This document shows positions 23,139 to 33,611 of a stretch of 64,000 nt of DNA, piece after piece. Position 1 is the first letter of the stretch; each line of letters begins with the position of its first letter. The translations under genes were made by a program, and so were the position numbers. Source of the stretch: Hormiphora californensis (lineage: Eukaryota; Ctenophora; Tentaculata; Cydippida; Pleurobrachiidae); the NCBI GenBank assembly GCA_020137815.1, contig CM035351.1, positions 9,391,969-9,455,968 on the forward strand. The letters are read 5' to 3'. The notes beneath the pieces are model-generated. The model made no database searches. It was not told the DNA's origin and was given only the letters and a program-made list of their open reading frames with translations.

Positions 23139-26100
23139 ATGTATATTAGGAACACGAGTGCAGAACACTCAGAATGGACCTCCTCATCTATCTACCCTGC
23201 TCTCCCCATCTGTTTCACTGTGATAACTGGCTTGGCAGTGTTAGAGAATGTGGCCGTTCTACTGACAGGAATACTAAAGAGAACTGAGAGGAAACCATCC
23301 TTTACAAGCTACATGTACCTGGCATTTTCAGACGGTGCTACCGCCCTTTATGGGTGTCTTATACGCGGACCAAGTAAGTAAAATAATAAGTACAATAACA
23401 GCTGCTATATCTCACAAAGTCATTATTGACAGTCAACAGAATCAGTTTGATTAGTTTTTAGTAATCTTTAACCCATTAGTGACCTGTGACGCGTTATCGC
23501 AACGCAGGTTTGGGAGCGTATTACGGCTAGATATGAGCATTTGAAATGCTGTAACCACCAAACATCACTAGAGAATCGTTTGAACTAAAATTTTAGCCAT
23601 TAAAAAGTTTTCTAAATTGACCCTAATTTTCGTAATTATCAATCAAAAAGTACTAATTTCTGGCATTCGGACTAATGCACATAAATGTGCATTTATGTAA
23701 TATATCTCGATTAGTTACCGATATGACACATAGCTGATCAGTTAGAGAAATGTTCAGAGATGTTTCTGTAAAAAAACTAGATCTCAAACGGATTTCCTGT
23801 TGGCCCTGTAGAGCCTCAAACAAGTGGGTTGCGAAAACGCACCGCTGGCACAGGGCATATATTGGAGGTTTTCAAAGCATGTTTAGGGGCAATTTAGAAT
23901 AAATAAACAATTATAGAGCTATTTTAGGTGCCTTTTTATATTTTTAAAATCGATTAAAGCAAAAAAATCAACTCAAAAAATTTATCGTTGCGTTTTCGCA
24001 ACACACTTTTTGGCTGTTTCTGCCGGTTTCTGAGTCATTAAGTGGGATATTTAGCAAAATTATACATCAGTATGCTTATAAACATTACATTTTACAACTG
24101 TGGTTGGTTGAAAGTGTGTATATGAACCGTTTCCAATCGTTGCGTTTTCGCAACATCTATAAAGTAAACAATTTAGACTGTAAATGACTCTGGGCCATTT
24201 TTATCTTGCTATTAGCGATTCTAGTGTTTGATATGTCTAACCTATGACCTCATGGGACATCTGGGACGTGCTAGAGGCACCCGGCACGACTTAGGGAGCA
24301 CCCAAAACGGCAAAGGGAGCACCCAGGAGGTCCCAGTGATCGTCTGGGACAACTCAGGGAGCACGAGCAACAACTTAGGAAACGCCTGGAACAACCCAGG
24401 GAGCATGGGAGGACTCCTCAAACAGAGTGGACGACTCAGGGAGCACCTGAGATGTCCCAGGACGACTAAATTAGCATCCAAAACGGCAAAGGGAGCACCC
24501 AGGAGGTCCCAGTGATCGTCTGGGACAACTTAGAGACCATTAGCAACAACTCAGGGAGCGCCTGAAACAACCCAGGGGAGCATGTGAGGACTCTTCGAGC
24601 AAAGTGGACGACTCAGGGAGCACCTGAGATGTCCCAGGACGACTAAATTAGCATCCAAAACGGCAAAGGGAGCACCCAGGAGGTCCCAGTGATCGTCTGG
24701 GACAACTTAGAGACCATCAGCAACAACTCAGGGAACGCCTGAAACAACCCAGGGGAGCATGTGAGGACTCCTCGAGCAAAGTGGACGACTCAGGGAGCAC
24801 CTGGGATGTCCCAGGACGAATCAAGGAGCATCCAAAACGGCAAATGGAGCACCCAGGAGGTCCCAGTGATCGTCTGGGACGACTCAGAGACCACCAGCAA
24901 CAACTCAGGGGACGCCTGAAACAACCCAGGGGAGCGTGGGAGAATTCCTCAAGCAAAGTCGACGACTCAGGGAGCACCTGGGATGTCCCAGGACGAATCA
25001 AGGAGCATCCAAAACGGCAAATAGAGCACTTAGGAGGTCCCAGTGATCGTCTGGGACGACTCAGAGAGCACCAGCAACAACTCAGGGAGCGCCTGAAACA
25101 ACCCAGGGGAGCGTGGGAGGACTCACCGAGTACACCGGACGACCGGTACCTGGGGGGTCTCAAGACGACTCAAGGGGCATCCAGGACGCCTAAAAGAGCG
25201 TTTGAGAGGTCCCTGAAAGCGCCTTGGGCGACTCAGGGAGCACCTTGAAGGTCCCAGTACGTTTCATGGAGTATATAGGACTTTTCAGGGAGTATCTAGA
25301 GCGGCTCATTGAGCTCTCAGGAGTCTCTGGGAAGCACCTGGGACAACTCAGAGGACGCCCCAGTGAGTGTACATAATGATTATGGGGACACAGAATGGTT
25401 AAGGACATGCCCACTGGGCTTGAAAGTGGCTATACCCCCACAAACACTATATTTTCATAAATTTTCGGTCAAATTTACAAATATTCAACCTTCTTTTCTA
25501 ATCCAACATGATCTCCCACCTTCCAACATCGATATGATTCACGCAATGTCTGTTCAAATCACGTTTAGTGATAATTTAACTGCTATTTCATAATGAAATT
25601 ATATTGGCGTGAGGGTGGCACTGTTTGCTGACATTTTTGCATGTTGCGGAAACGCAACCTTTCTGATTTCCTTCAAATTCCCCATAGATACCGTAGTAAG
25701 ACCTTTACGGTGCTGCTCAGTAGTATAGAAATCAAAAACACTGTACGAGATGGCCAGATTTGCTGTCGATTGAGGTGTTGCGAAAACGCAACGAAACTCT
25801 AAGCTGCCCCAAGCTTAAATCTGACTATCACAAACTATTTCCACTATTACTAGAATGCCATTAATAACTTAGTTGGAAAAAAATTATTGAATGTTTAGCT
25901 GTAAACAGGCTCCGAATGTTGTTGCGAAAACGCAACGAAATTTAAACTTGCCCGGAGACAAAAACTAGATATCACAAATTATTTTCATAATAGATTGAAG
26001 TCTGTTAAGTGAAATTTTAAAATGATTGCATTAGAATTTTAGCTGTAAAATGACTTTTAAAAGTGTTGCGAAAATGGGACGTACCAGTGATGCGTTTTCG

Positions 26101-26941
26101 CAACAGGTTGTTTTAAGCACTTCCCGATAAGATAGAGACTTCCGCTTTTCAACTTACCATATTGGTGCTGCTAGGGTACTATTCCCAAAAAATTGGAAAA
26201 ATTCTTCAAAAATTTCGATATCTGGGCACTAATGGGTTAAATCGATATCTTGACAGTATACATATATCTCCAGGTTTGTTACGAGGAACCCCTTATTACT
26301 GGCTATGTGTCGTGGATAGTGTACTGTCTGATTTCTTGGAACCACTAGGACAGTTCGCTATTGTCCCCCTGACTATTGACCGCCTGATAGCTCTGAATTA
26401 TCCTCTTCTCTACACCACTACTAAACACCACAGAATAGTATCTGGGACTATCATATTTTCCTGGATAGCTGGTATTCTGAATGTAGCAGCTAATCATATA
26501 ACTGCCCAGTTCACGGAACACCAATATATCAGTTTTGCAAAGCCAGACTGCGGTATTTCATACCACTTCGGGAACATTTTCACATCCTACTTCCGTGACA
26601 TTGTATTCTACGTGGCACCGGTGACATTTGCTGTGGGTGTAGATCTACTGTTAGTTACCTATCTAACCCGGGGGACCCTGACCCGCAGTCAGACAGTTAC
26701 AGTGGTGAGAGCTCTAGCAGTGTGTGTTGTTAATATGGTATTCTCTCTACCCATGTTGGTGATTCTAAAACTCAGTCATGTTACTATAACAACGAGGACG
26801 GTGCTGGTTACAATGAGCTACCTGAATACCTTTATGGACCCCATTCTGTATGCGGTGCCTGCCCGGTGGATAATGGACACTCTTAGATTGAGGATCTCAG
26901 TTGTTAGCAATAGTGCCCAGCAGAGGTACGAGCAGAAGTGA
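23139..26941 (+). CDS. class A (rhodopsin-like) GPCR, orphan
   Basis: Two exons, 23139-23373 and 26274-26941 (phase 1 junction), giving 300 aa. ATG 23139-23141 is the first in frame. The short N-terminus has an NTS glycosylation site. TM1 contains the LEN variant of the GN motif (VITGLAVLENVAVLL). TM3 ends with DRL (LTIDRLIALNYPL) in place of DRY. Later helices include IIFSWIAGILNVAANHI, DIVFYVAPVTFAVGVDLLLV and AVCVVNMVFSLPMLVIL. TM7 has DPILY in place of NPxxY, a common class A variant. The ligand cannot be inferred. The single intron is occupied mostly by a piggyBac-like element. The gene is transcribed away from POLD1 and towards WDR59. Confidence 0.85.
23472..26236. mobile_element. non-autonomous piggyBac-like element in the GPCR intron
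   Basis: The ends are CCCATTAGTGACC and, reverse-complemented, CCCATTAGTGCCC, flanked on each side by TTAA (23468-23471 and 26237-26240). That is the piggyBac hallmark of TTAA target plus terminal CCC. No transposase frame was seen in the 2765 bp. About nine copies of the palindromic motif TTGCGAAAACGCAA or variants occur in the subterminal parts (e.g. near 23830, 23988, 24139, 25645, 25777, 25921 and 26088). The centre is a minisatellite. Confidence 0.8.
24240..25360. repeat. about 177-bp period minisatellite inside the piggyBac-like element
   Basis: Repeated blocks containing GACGACTCAGGGAGCACCTG, CCAAAACGGCAAA and CCCAGTGATCGTCTGGGAC with a period of about 177 bp (starts at 24607, 24784 and 24961). 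The array decays toward 25360. Open frames occur on both strands but reflect the repeat, not a gene. Confidence 0.85.
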
Positions 26942-27264
26942 GCAATTGCTGAAGAAGAGAAGGTACTAGTGAACATGCTGATAAAGGGATCACGCTGATT
27001 TTTGCTATTATTATTGACAGGAGGAGAAGAGAGAGGAAGTTGGAGAATAAAGGGAAAATGAAGAGAAGAAGGAAGCAAAAGGAAACAAGTTGACTGTACA
27101 AAACAAAATCTAAAGATCTTGAATACAACAACAATTGAAGACGTTAAAAAACACTTAGATCGATCCCAAACACAAACCCAGTAATGCAATACTTTACACC
27201 AAAAATCAACTATTAATCTCGCCCTTCTTCAAATCTTTTCAATGATCTTACAGTTTTCAATTTT
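26942..27264. other. intergenic between convergent GPCR and WDR59, nothing recognised
   Basis: 323 bp of purine-rich sequence (GAAGAAGAG-type runs) between two convergent stop codons. It presumably holds both 3' UTRs. No RNA gene or element was seen. Confidence 0.5.
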
Positions 27265-30200
27265 TCAATTCCATGGGCCCATGTGATCTGCACAAAGACA
27301 ACCACACCCAGTGGGGCACTCTCTCATTATCTGGCCCTCTACAGAACTGGTGAACCAGGCCTTTAGATGGTTAGAGTGACCACCATGGCTACACCGCAGA
27401 CAGAAGGACCAGAGTGTCTTTACAGGTAGTCTACACACCACACACTCCCAGGGCTGATCAGGCCTGGTAGCAGGCTCAAATACAGTTGAGAGACGGTCAG
27501 GGACGAGTTGTTTGGGAACATTGGCAACTGTTTTGAGGACCTCGGCTCGTTGGTTTAATAGCCTCCAGTTGTATAGGATTGAGGCGTAGTTTAGCTTGAT
27601 GAGATCACCATCAACACCGCTCATCTCTTCACTCTCTTTCTGGTCCTGGAAAATATAATATGCGATGTTAGGGGCTGGGAGATGAACTGTTCGACGAACA
27701 GTATTCGTACTGACTACGCGTAAAATACGGGATGAACGGTTCAATGTAGTAGGGTACTACTAAGTGGGAACAGTGTTGTTTTATAACTTACTAAGTTCTG
27801 AACGGGTGACAGGGTTACTTCACTTTCCTCACTGCACTGATGCTCAATAGAGACTGATGTTGAGAGACTCTTGGAGAGACTGAAGAGGGTACGACCAGGC
27901 TGAAAGAACTGGAACTTCTTCCGACCCTCAAACTTACCACTCTCCTGAGTGAGAACAATATTAGGGAGATGTCATAATATGATGTCATATGAACAATTTT
28001 AGACCCTCATGTTAGCAGTTAGATTGGTTTATAACTTAACGTTATTAACGTTGCAATGTTATAAACATTTTATGACCACTGTCCCCTTAACCTTTTTTGT
28101 AAAAAACAAGCTAAATATAATGACTTGTAATGGCTGTGTTTTACCTGTATTTTCCGCTCCACAAGTGTACACATCCCATATATCATAGCCAGACTCTGGA
28201 CATCCTTCTTCATATAGAAACACTCAATATAACTCTCTACCAGCTTCCTCCCATAGGGGTATTCATCCCATAACTTCCTCTGGTAGAGATGCTCCACTAG
28301 AGAAGGGTTAGTACACACCTTCAACACCCTCCACAACTGCACTAGATCAGATCTCCTGGTATCAGTGGCAATAGCCATGTTGTGCTCACACAATTCCGCT
28401 AAACTCCGACCAGGATCAAGAGAGAACTTTAGGGAGAGTTCCTTGCACGCATTAGGAAGAATTCCAGAGATATCCTGGATCTCCACTGGTTTCACCTTGC
28501 ACGTGCTAGATTCTGATTGACCTCGTGACTGCCTGGTCCTAACTGCGGGTGTGTAGTAGAAATCAGAGACAGAGGGGGTGGAGGGCGTCTTGTCACGCTT
28601 CTTGGTCATTGTCCCCACACGAGCTGAGTACACGTCTAGGTAGGCACGAGGGGTTTTCTGTCTGCCTCCAGCACTCTCCAGTGGATCGTTAGGGTTGGTA
28701 GGCCGTCTCATGATGATGAGGATGTTATTGGAACAAAACCTGGCTCCATTGGTCCTGGGGAAGGGGACCATCCTGTCGAAATCTTTAGTCTTACTTCCTC
28801 GGGTAGTTGCTAGTGATTTCTGAAATGAAACATCAATATTATCTCAGCTGGGTGTTTGCAAAGAATTAATTACTTACATCATCTTCCACGTCCTGGTTGA
28901 TTTCATTTATTTCCTGCAGCACATACTGGAAGAGTCTATCTAACTTCGTGCCGCTCGACTCCCGGCTACTTTCCTCTATTATTATCTCCTGGGACCTATA
29001 ACAAAGATCTTGTGATATTATGTTTCAATTTTATAGAAAAGTGTTTCTCGTTTTACCTTTTATCTAGTTTCTGAAGGTAGAAGTTCCTCTTCTCAGTGTT
29101 AAGGGAAGAATCCTCGAAACTAAAATGCGGTGTCTCGGGGACAGCAGTATCCATCTGTAAACAAGGATAGAGGGTTTAAAGTCTTAAAGATAACTAATTG
29201 GATAGAACTATAGTTGGTGAAAGTAACAATCTCACCCCATCTCACTTTGTGCTGTTGCACTGTTGTGCTGTTACAAATCTCACCTTTAGCCGGAAACGTC
29301 CATTAGGATTCTTGAAGCGATAAGTACTACCCTCTATCTGAACATTCTTCCCATACTTCTCAGGTAGTGAAGGGAGGGTGATAGTTGAGTTGGGAGAGGA
29401 TGCCAGCATTGGCATATCGTTACTAAACGCTGCAAGATAGGTATATTAGAGGTTATTGAGCTAAAATACCACCAAAAGAAGTGTGGAATATGGGACAGGG
29501 GACTCAGAGGTTTACCTGTTACAGGATCCTTATTGTCTGCATTTGGTGACAGTAGAGTCAGAGAGAGATTGTGTCTGGACACACTGGGACTCTCCATATG
29601 CCATGTTGTGAAATGCCCCTTCATATCCATCCCTACCAGTGCAGTGCTCCCTGTATCTGAGAACATCCTAGCCTCCACTATAGGCGACTCAGAGGCCGTG
29701 TTCAACTTGTAGTCAGAATCATCCATAAAGTCACACACCTGGGGACAGATTCAGATAAAATAAAGTTTGGAATTGCCAATAATAAAAATAACAATTGGTA
29801 GTAGTTCTCTTACCAGGGGTGCGACCCCATTCAGTTTATCCTCGGGAACTACAATAGCAATGAAAGTAGTCCGTGACTTGAGGGGATCATACATGGCCCT
29901 CCACACCTGCTGTCCCATCCTCTTCTCTAACACGGGTACCCTGGCCTGCTTCCAGTTCCACAACTTCACCGTCCTGTCCAGACTACACGTGATAAAATAG
30001 TGCTCCTCATTAGGCCACCAATCAACATGGGTTATCTTATTGGCATGGCCAGAGAACGACTGACAGGGAACGGGCCTGCGCCGATCCCAGACCTTGATAT
30101 CACTCTCGTGACAGGTAACAAATAGGAATGGGTTCCGCCGGCTAGTGGACACCAGTGTAGTTTTGGAAGCAACGGAGTTTTCCTTGAATCTGTGTAATAG

Positions 30201-30887
30201 GAGAGCCTTTATGTCTTCTTTTCGATAGAATTGATAATAAAGAAACACGTTTTACTTTTGTCAGTTATCAATATACCTGCTGACTATGTCCATTTTCTCG
30301 ACATCCCATATTGAGGCATAGTCATCATCTGTACCACCAATAAGATGGGTCTGGTCATACACCCAATCAATACTCAGCACTGTACTCATAAAGTCTAACT
30401 CCACCATTTGGTTCTGATCAGTAAACCCTATCTCTGAAAACTCTCCGACATACACCTGCGGGGAATTGTGCTAACTGTCGTATACATTGTGCAACTAAAT
30501 TATACAAGTCATCAAAATGATGCTCACAATACAACGTGTTGATAAACCTACATGTTCTCTGTCTGTATACGCAAAATGTTGCGTTTTGGGTGCACATCGC
30601 AGGTTATTCCTGAGAGATCCATGGCCCTGGAAGTTTATAGGTCGTCGGAGGGGTGTGCAATGAGTCCTATCTTTACTGACAAGACTATCCGATATTTTGT
30701 AGCTGTAGAGACCTGTAAAACACGGTGTTAAATTCTGCACTTTTGAAAACTTTTAGAAATTAAAACGTATTCCAAACTTACATTGCTGGGTCTGGCATAA
30801 CTTTATCAAGTACTTTTTCTCGTGTGATATATCAAATGAGACCCCAACTGCCTGGTCTCTGTCGTAGGATGGGAGAGATCTGTGCAT
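27265..30887 (-). CDS. WDR59: WDR59, GATOR2 complex subunit
   Basis: Eleven phase-consistent exons: 30782-30887, 30552-30712, 30277-30455, 29814-30189, 29516-29738, 29284-29429, 29057-29154, 28878-28995, 28145-28819, 27792-27944 and 27265-27645. They make 2616 bp, 871 aa plus stop (human 974). The N-terminal WD40 repeats include SIWDVEK, HESDIKVWDRRRP and CSLDRTVKLWNWKQ. A central RWD-type region (LPSLPEKYGKNVQIEGS) is followed by the family-typical segment VPFPRTNGARFC. The C-terminus is a zinc-binding RING-like module (CVVCRLPV, CLRCSHGGHSNHLKAWF, CPTGCGCLC). GATOR2 activates mTORC1 signalling at the lysosome in response to amino acids by opposing GATOR1. The length shortfall lies mainly in the low-complexity region before the zinc module. 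Confidence 0.95.
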
Positions 30888-31734
30888 TTTCCTGACCTCC
30901 AAAGTCAGGAATACGTCTTATCGCATGGTTCAAAGTCTAACGGTAATCGGAAATATAAGTAAATAAGGATATAACTCGTAAATAATTAAATGGTATTTTG
31001 TGTGTAATACTAGGAGCCGCCGGGAAATCAGCCCACACGCGAACAAATCACTTGGCATACGTTGCAGGCCCCTTATAATATAATATAATTGCGGGGGTGC
31101 GCGCATGAGGGGGCTGCAGCGCATTCCAAACAAATCACTTCGCCAAAAGCGAATCGCGTCGTGTGATTTTCAATTCAGTTTTTAATTTCAAAAAAACGTA
31201 ACGCGCGGCAGCGATGACCGTCAAATGTTAGCGCGTTCCATAAGTTGTGGCCAAGTTTATTGATTTTTGAAGCGTTATAAAAATTTTGAACTTAATTTTG
31301 AAATTTTTGGAACGCGTTTTTTCAAAATTTTAAATTCTACATTTGGCATGCGCTGCAGACCCCAAGTGCGCGCGTTTTCCACGGCTTCTTTAGGGCCTGT
31401 AGCATAGGCCAAATTCTACATCTTCACGTCGCAACGTTGCAAGTTGTTATTATTATTATTAAATCTGTTTACAATAATTTGACAATGTCAATATTGCCCT
31501 CCTATTTGCGAGGAAAATGGAACTCTCTAGGTCTCTTTCACACTTTCTCAGCTGTCAGATCATACAAAAAATAAGTTTAAGTTTAAGTTTAAGTTTACTC
31601 ACAATTTATCACAAAGTCACACAATTAATATATAACTTCGTCCCGCTCTTACACCATACACTAATAAATATAAAATGTCGATTAAAATACTGATTAGATA
31701 ATGATTAAAATATATTGTAAACTGATTAAATAAG
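30888..31734. repeat. intergenic dispersed repeat
   Basis: No gene. Positions about 31340-31430 (TTTGGCATGCGCTGCAGACC on to TAGCATAGGCC) match the reverse complement of about 63810-63900, so it is a dispersed, GC-patchy repeat rich in CGCGCG words. A related diverged block (TTGGCATACGTTGCAGGCCC) lies near 31050. AT-rich GATTAAAATA words follow. Confidence 0.6.
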
Positions 31735-32963
31735 TTCAATTAATATGTCGTGATTACTGTTTAATAGCCCAACTGGTCATTCCGAAAAATCAGATACAAA
31801 CACATTAATGTGCCGCACTGTATATGAGTTACTCCAACCCTCCAGTTTCAATGCTTGTTTAACGAAGGAAGTAACCAAGCGATCCACTGGATTCGATATA
31901 TCTAGGCGCATATCATATTCCCACAGTACTGATGTATTAGCACTATCTTTATATCGGATATCTCGAACAGCAACAATCCTTGTATTTAAACAGGGTTCTT
32001 GCTTTCTAACCAGTTAGGCGTATTAAACAGGGCACATGTTATCTGCAGCGCTCACATATCATGATAATGAACTACATTAACCGTAGTATTATGCACTATG
32101 CTGCAGGGACATCACACACACACATCACCCACACACATGATATTGATCAAGCCTGAACAACAGGTTATTGAATCAATCGACCGTTCAACGGTACGAGGTG
32201 CCATCACTAGATTCGTGCAGTAGATCCGAAGATCACGAATTCAATTAATATGTCGTGATTACTGTTTATTGTTAATTGAATTCGTGATCTTCGGATCTAC
32301 TGCACGAATCTAGTGATGGCACCTCGTACCGTTGAACGGTCGATTGATTCAATAACCTGTTGTTCAGGCTTGATCAATATCATGTGTGTGGGTGATGTGT
32401 GTGTGTGATGTCCCTGCAGCATAGTGCATAATACTACGGTTAATGTAGTTCATTATCATGATATGTGAGCGCTGCAGATAACATGTGCCCTGTTTAATAC
32501 GCCTAACTGGTTAGAAAGCAAGAACCCTGTTTAAATACAAGGATTGTTGCTGTTCGAGATATCCGATATAAAGATAGTGCTAATACATCAGTACTGTGGG
32601 AATATGATATGCGCCTAGATATATCGAATCCAGTGGATCGCTTGGTTACTTCCTTCGTTAAACAAGCATTGAAACTGGAGGGTTGGAGTAACTCATATAC
32701 AGTGCGGCACATTAATGTGTTTGTATCTGATTTTTCGGAATGACCAGTTGGGCTATTAAACAGTAATCACGACATATTAATTGAATTCGTGATCTTCGGA
32801 TCTACTGCACGAATCTAGTGATGGCACCTCGTACCGTTGAACGGTCGATTGATTCAATAACCTGTTGTTCAGGCTTGATCAATATCATGTGTGTGGGTGA
32901 TGTGTGTGTGTGATGTCCCTGCAGCATAGTGCATAATACTACGGTTAATGTAGTTCATTATCA
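31735..32963. mobile_element. foldback element: two 514-bp inverted arms plus a partial third copy
   Basis: The left arm 31735-32248 and right arm 32272-32785 appear to be exact reverse complements around a 23-bp spacer. Positions about 32776-32966 repeat the first roughly 190 bp of the right arm in direct orientation. The whole is flanked by the same 14-bp sequence TGATTAAATAAGTT (31723-31736 and 32964-32977), which looks like a target-site duplication. It could be a real foldback transposon or an inverted-duplication artefact of assembly. Confidence 0.7.
32507..32743 (+). other. coding-like 78-residue frame in foldback arm (mirrored at 31777-32013, minus)
   Basis: Open frame without an N-terminal ATG, preceded by TAA at 32504-32506, containing LWEYDMRLDISNPVDRLVTS and ending HINVFVSDFSE before a stop. 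Its composition looks protein-like and it may be an exon captured by the element. I do not recognise the family. The same frame exists in the left arm on the opposite strand. The longer frames running antisense to it are shadows. Confidence 0.3.
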
Positions 32964-33067
32964 TGATTAAATAAGTTAGTTAAAAATTCACTCCGTGGAG
33001 TGCGATTCGTACACAGTGTGTACGTCTCGGGCTGGTCAGTTATACATTTACAATTGATTAGAATATA

Positions 33068-33500
33068 AACCCATTACACAAGCAGTTGATCCCCAAATAA
33101 AGATTGTTCTATTACAGCTCTTACTACCTTTCTAAAGTTCGATTTTACCTGCTTGTCTTTGGAGAAAATTAGTGGAAGATGGAAGTTCATTTCATAAGAA
33201 GATATCACCCTTAGTTCCTCACGGGGCCCTTCCACATCTTTTATCGCAGAACATTCAAACAACTTGTGGAATGTTGAATCTGGGAGTTGGCCACATTCAA
33301 GACAATTGGGAACTGCAAGTTGTTACTGCCGCCGTTGTCGGATCATCCTGATTCTAGAACTTGAGCGTTTCTCCACTGTGTCCTACCAGGTCCCTTTGAC
33401 CTTTCAGGACCTTAGTCTACCTGAAGTACCTTGTAAGGAGGCTAGAGGGCCGCCAATTGGGCGCCCATTGCCCAATGATTCTCCGATCAGCGGTCAGCGC
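33068..33500 (-). pseudogene. 3' remnant of a non-LTR retrotransposon
   Basis: On the minus strand a frame reads CLECGQLPDSTFHKLFECS and then about 50 more residues to a stop near 33075. The C-x2-C...H...C arrangement near a C-terminus resembles the zinc-binding tail after the reverse transcriptase in several non-LTR elements. Upstream the frame is broken. Weak call; it could instead be unrelated sequence. Confidence 0.3.
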
Positions 33501-33611
33501 TATGACCCAACGTATCTCTAGAACTTGTTGTTGAGGTGTTAGTTATTTCAAACTGTTTATCACTTGTGTACTGAGTATTGACCGTCCCATTTGTCAGCTA
33601 GAACAGGCGAA

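Noticed and set aside
24228-25248. Long frames on both strands (95-155 codons)
   Set aside because: Explained by the 177-bp minisatellite inside the piggyBac-like element; open on both strands with no stable start.
26162-26273. N-terminal extension of the second GPCR exon
   Set aside because: This part lies in the 3' end of the piggyBac-like element and intron; the AG acceptor at 26272-26273 joins in phase with the TM1 exon.
30900-31133. 67-codon minus-strand frame upstream of WDR59
   Set aside because: Lies in dispersed repeat sequence and cannot be spliced in phase to WDR59 exon 1, whose own ATG at 30885-30887 fits.
31808-32017. 69-codon frame, with an identical one at 32503-32712
   Set aside because: Antisense shadow within the foldback arms; the opposite-strand frame looks more protein-like.
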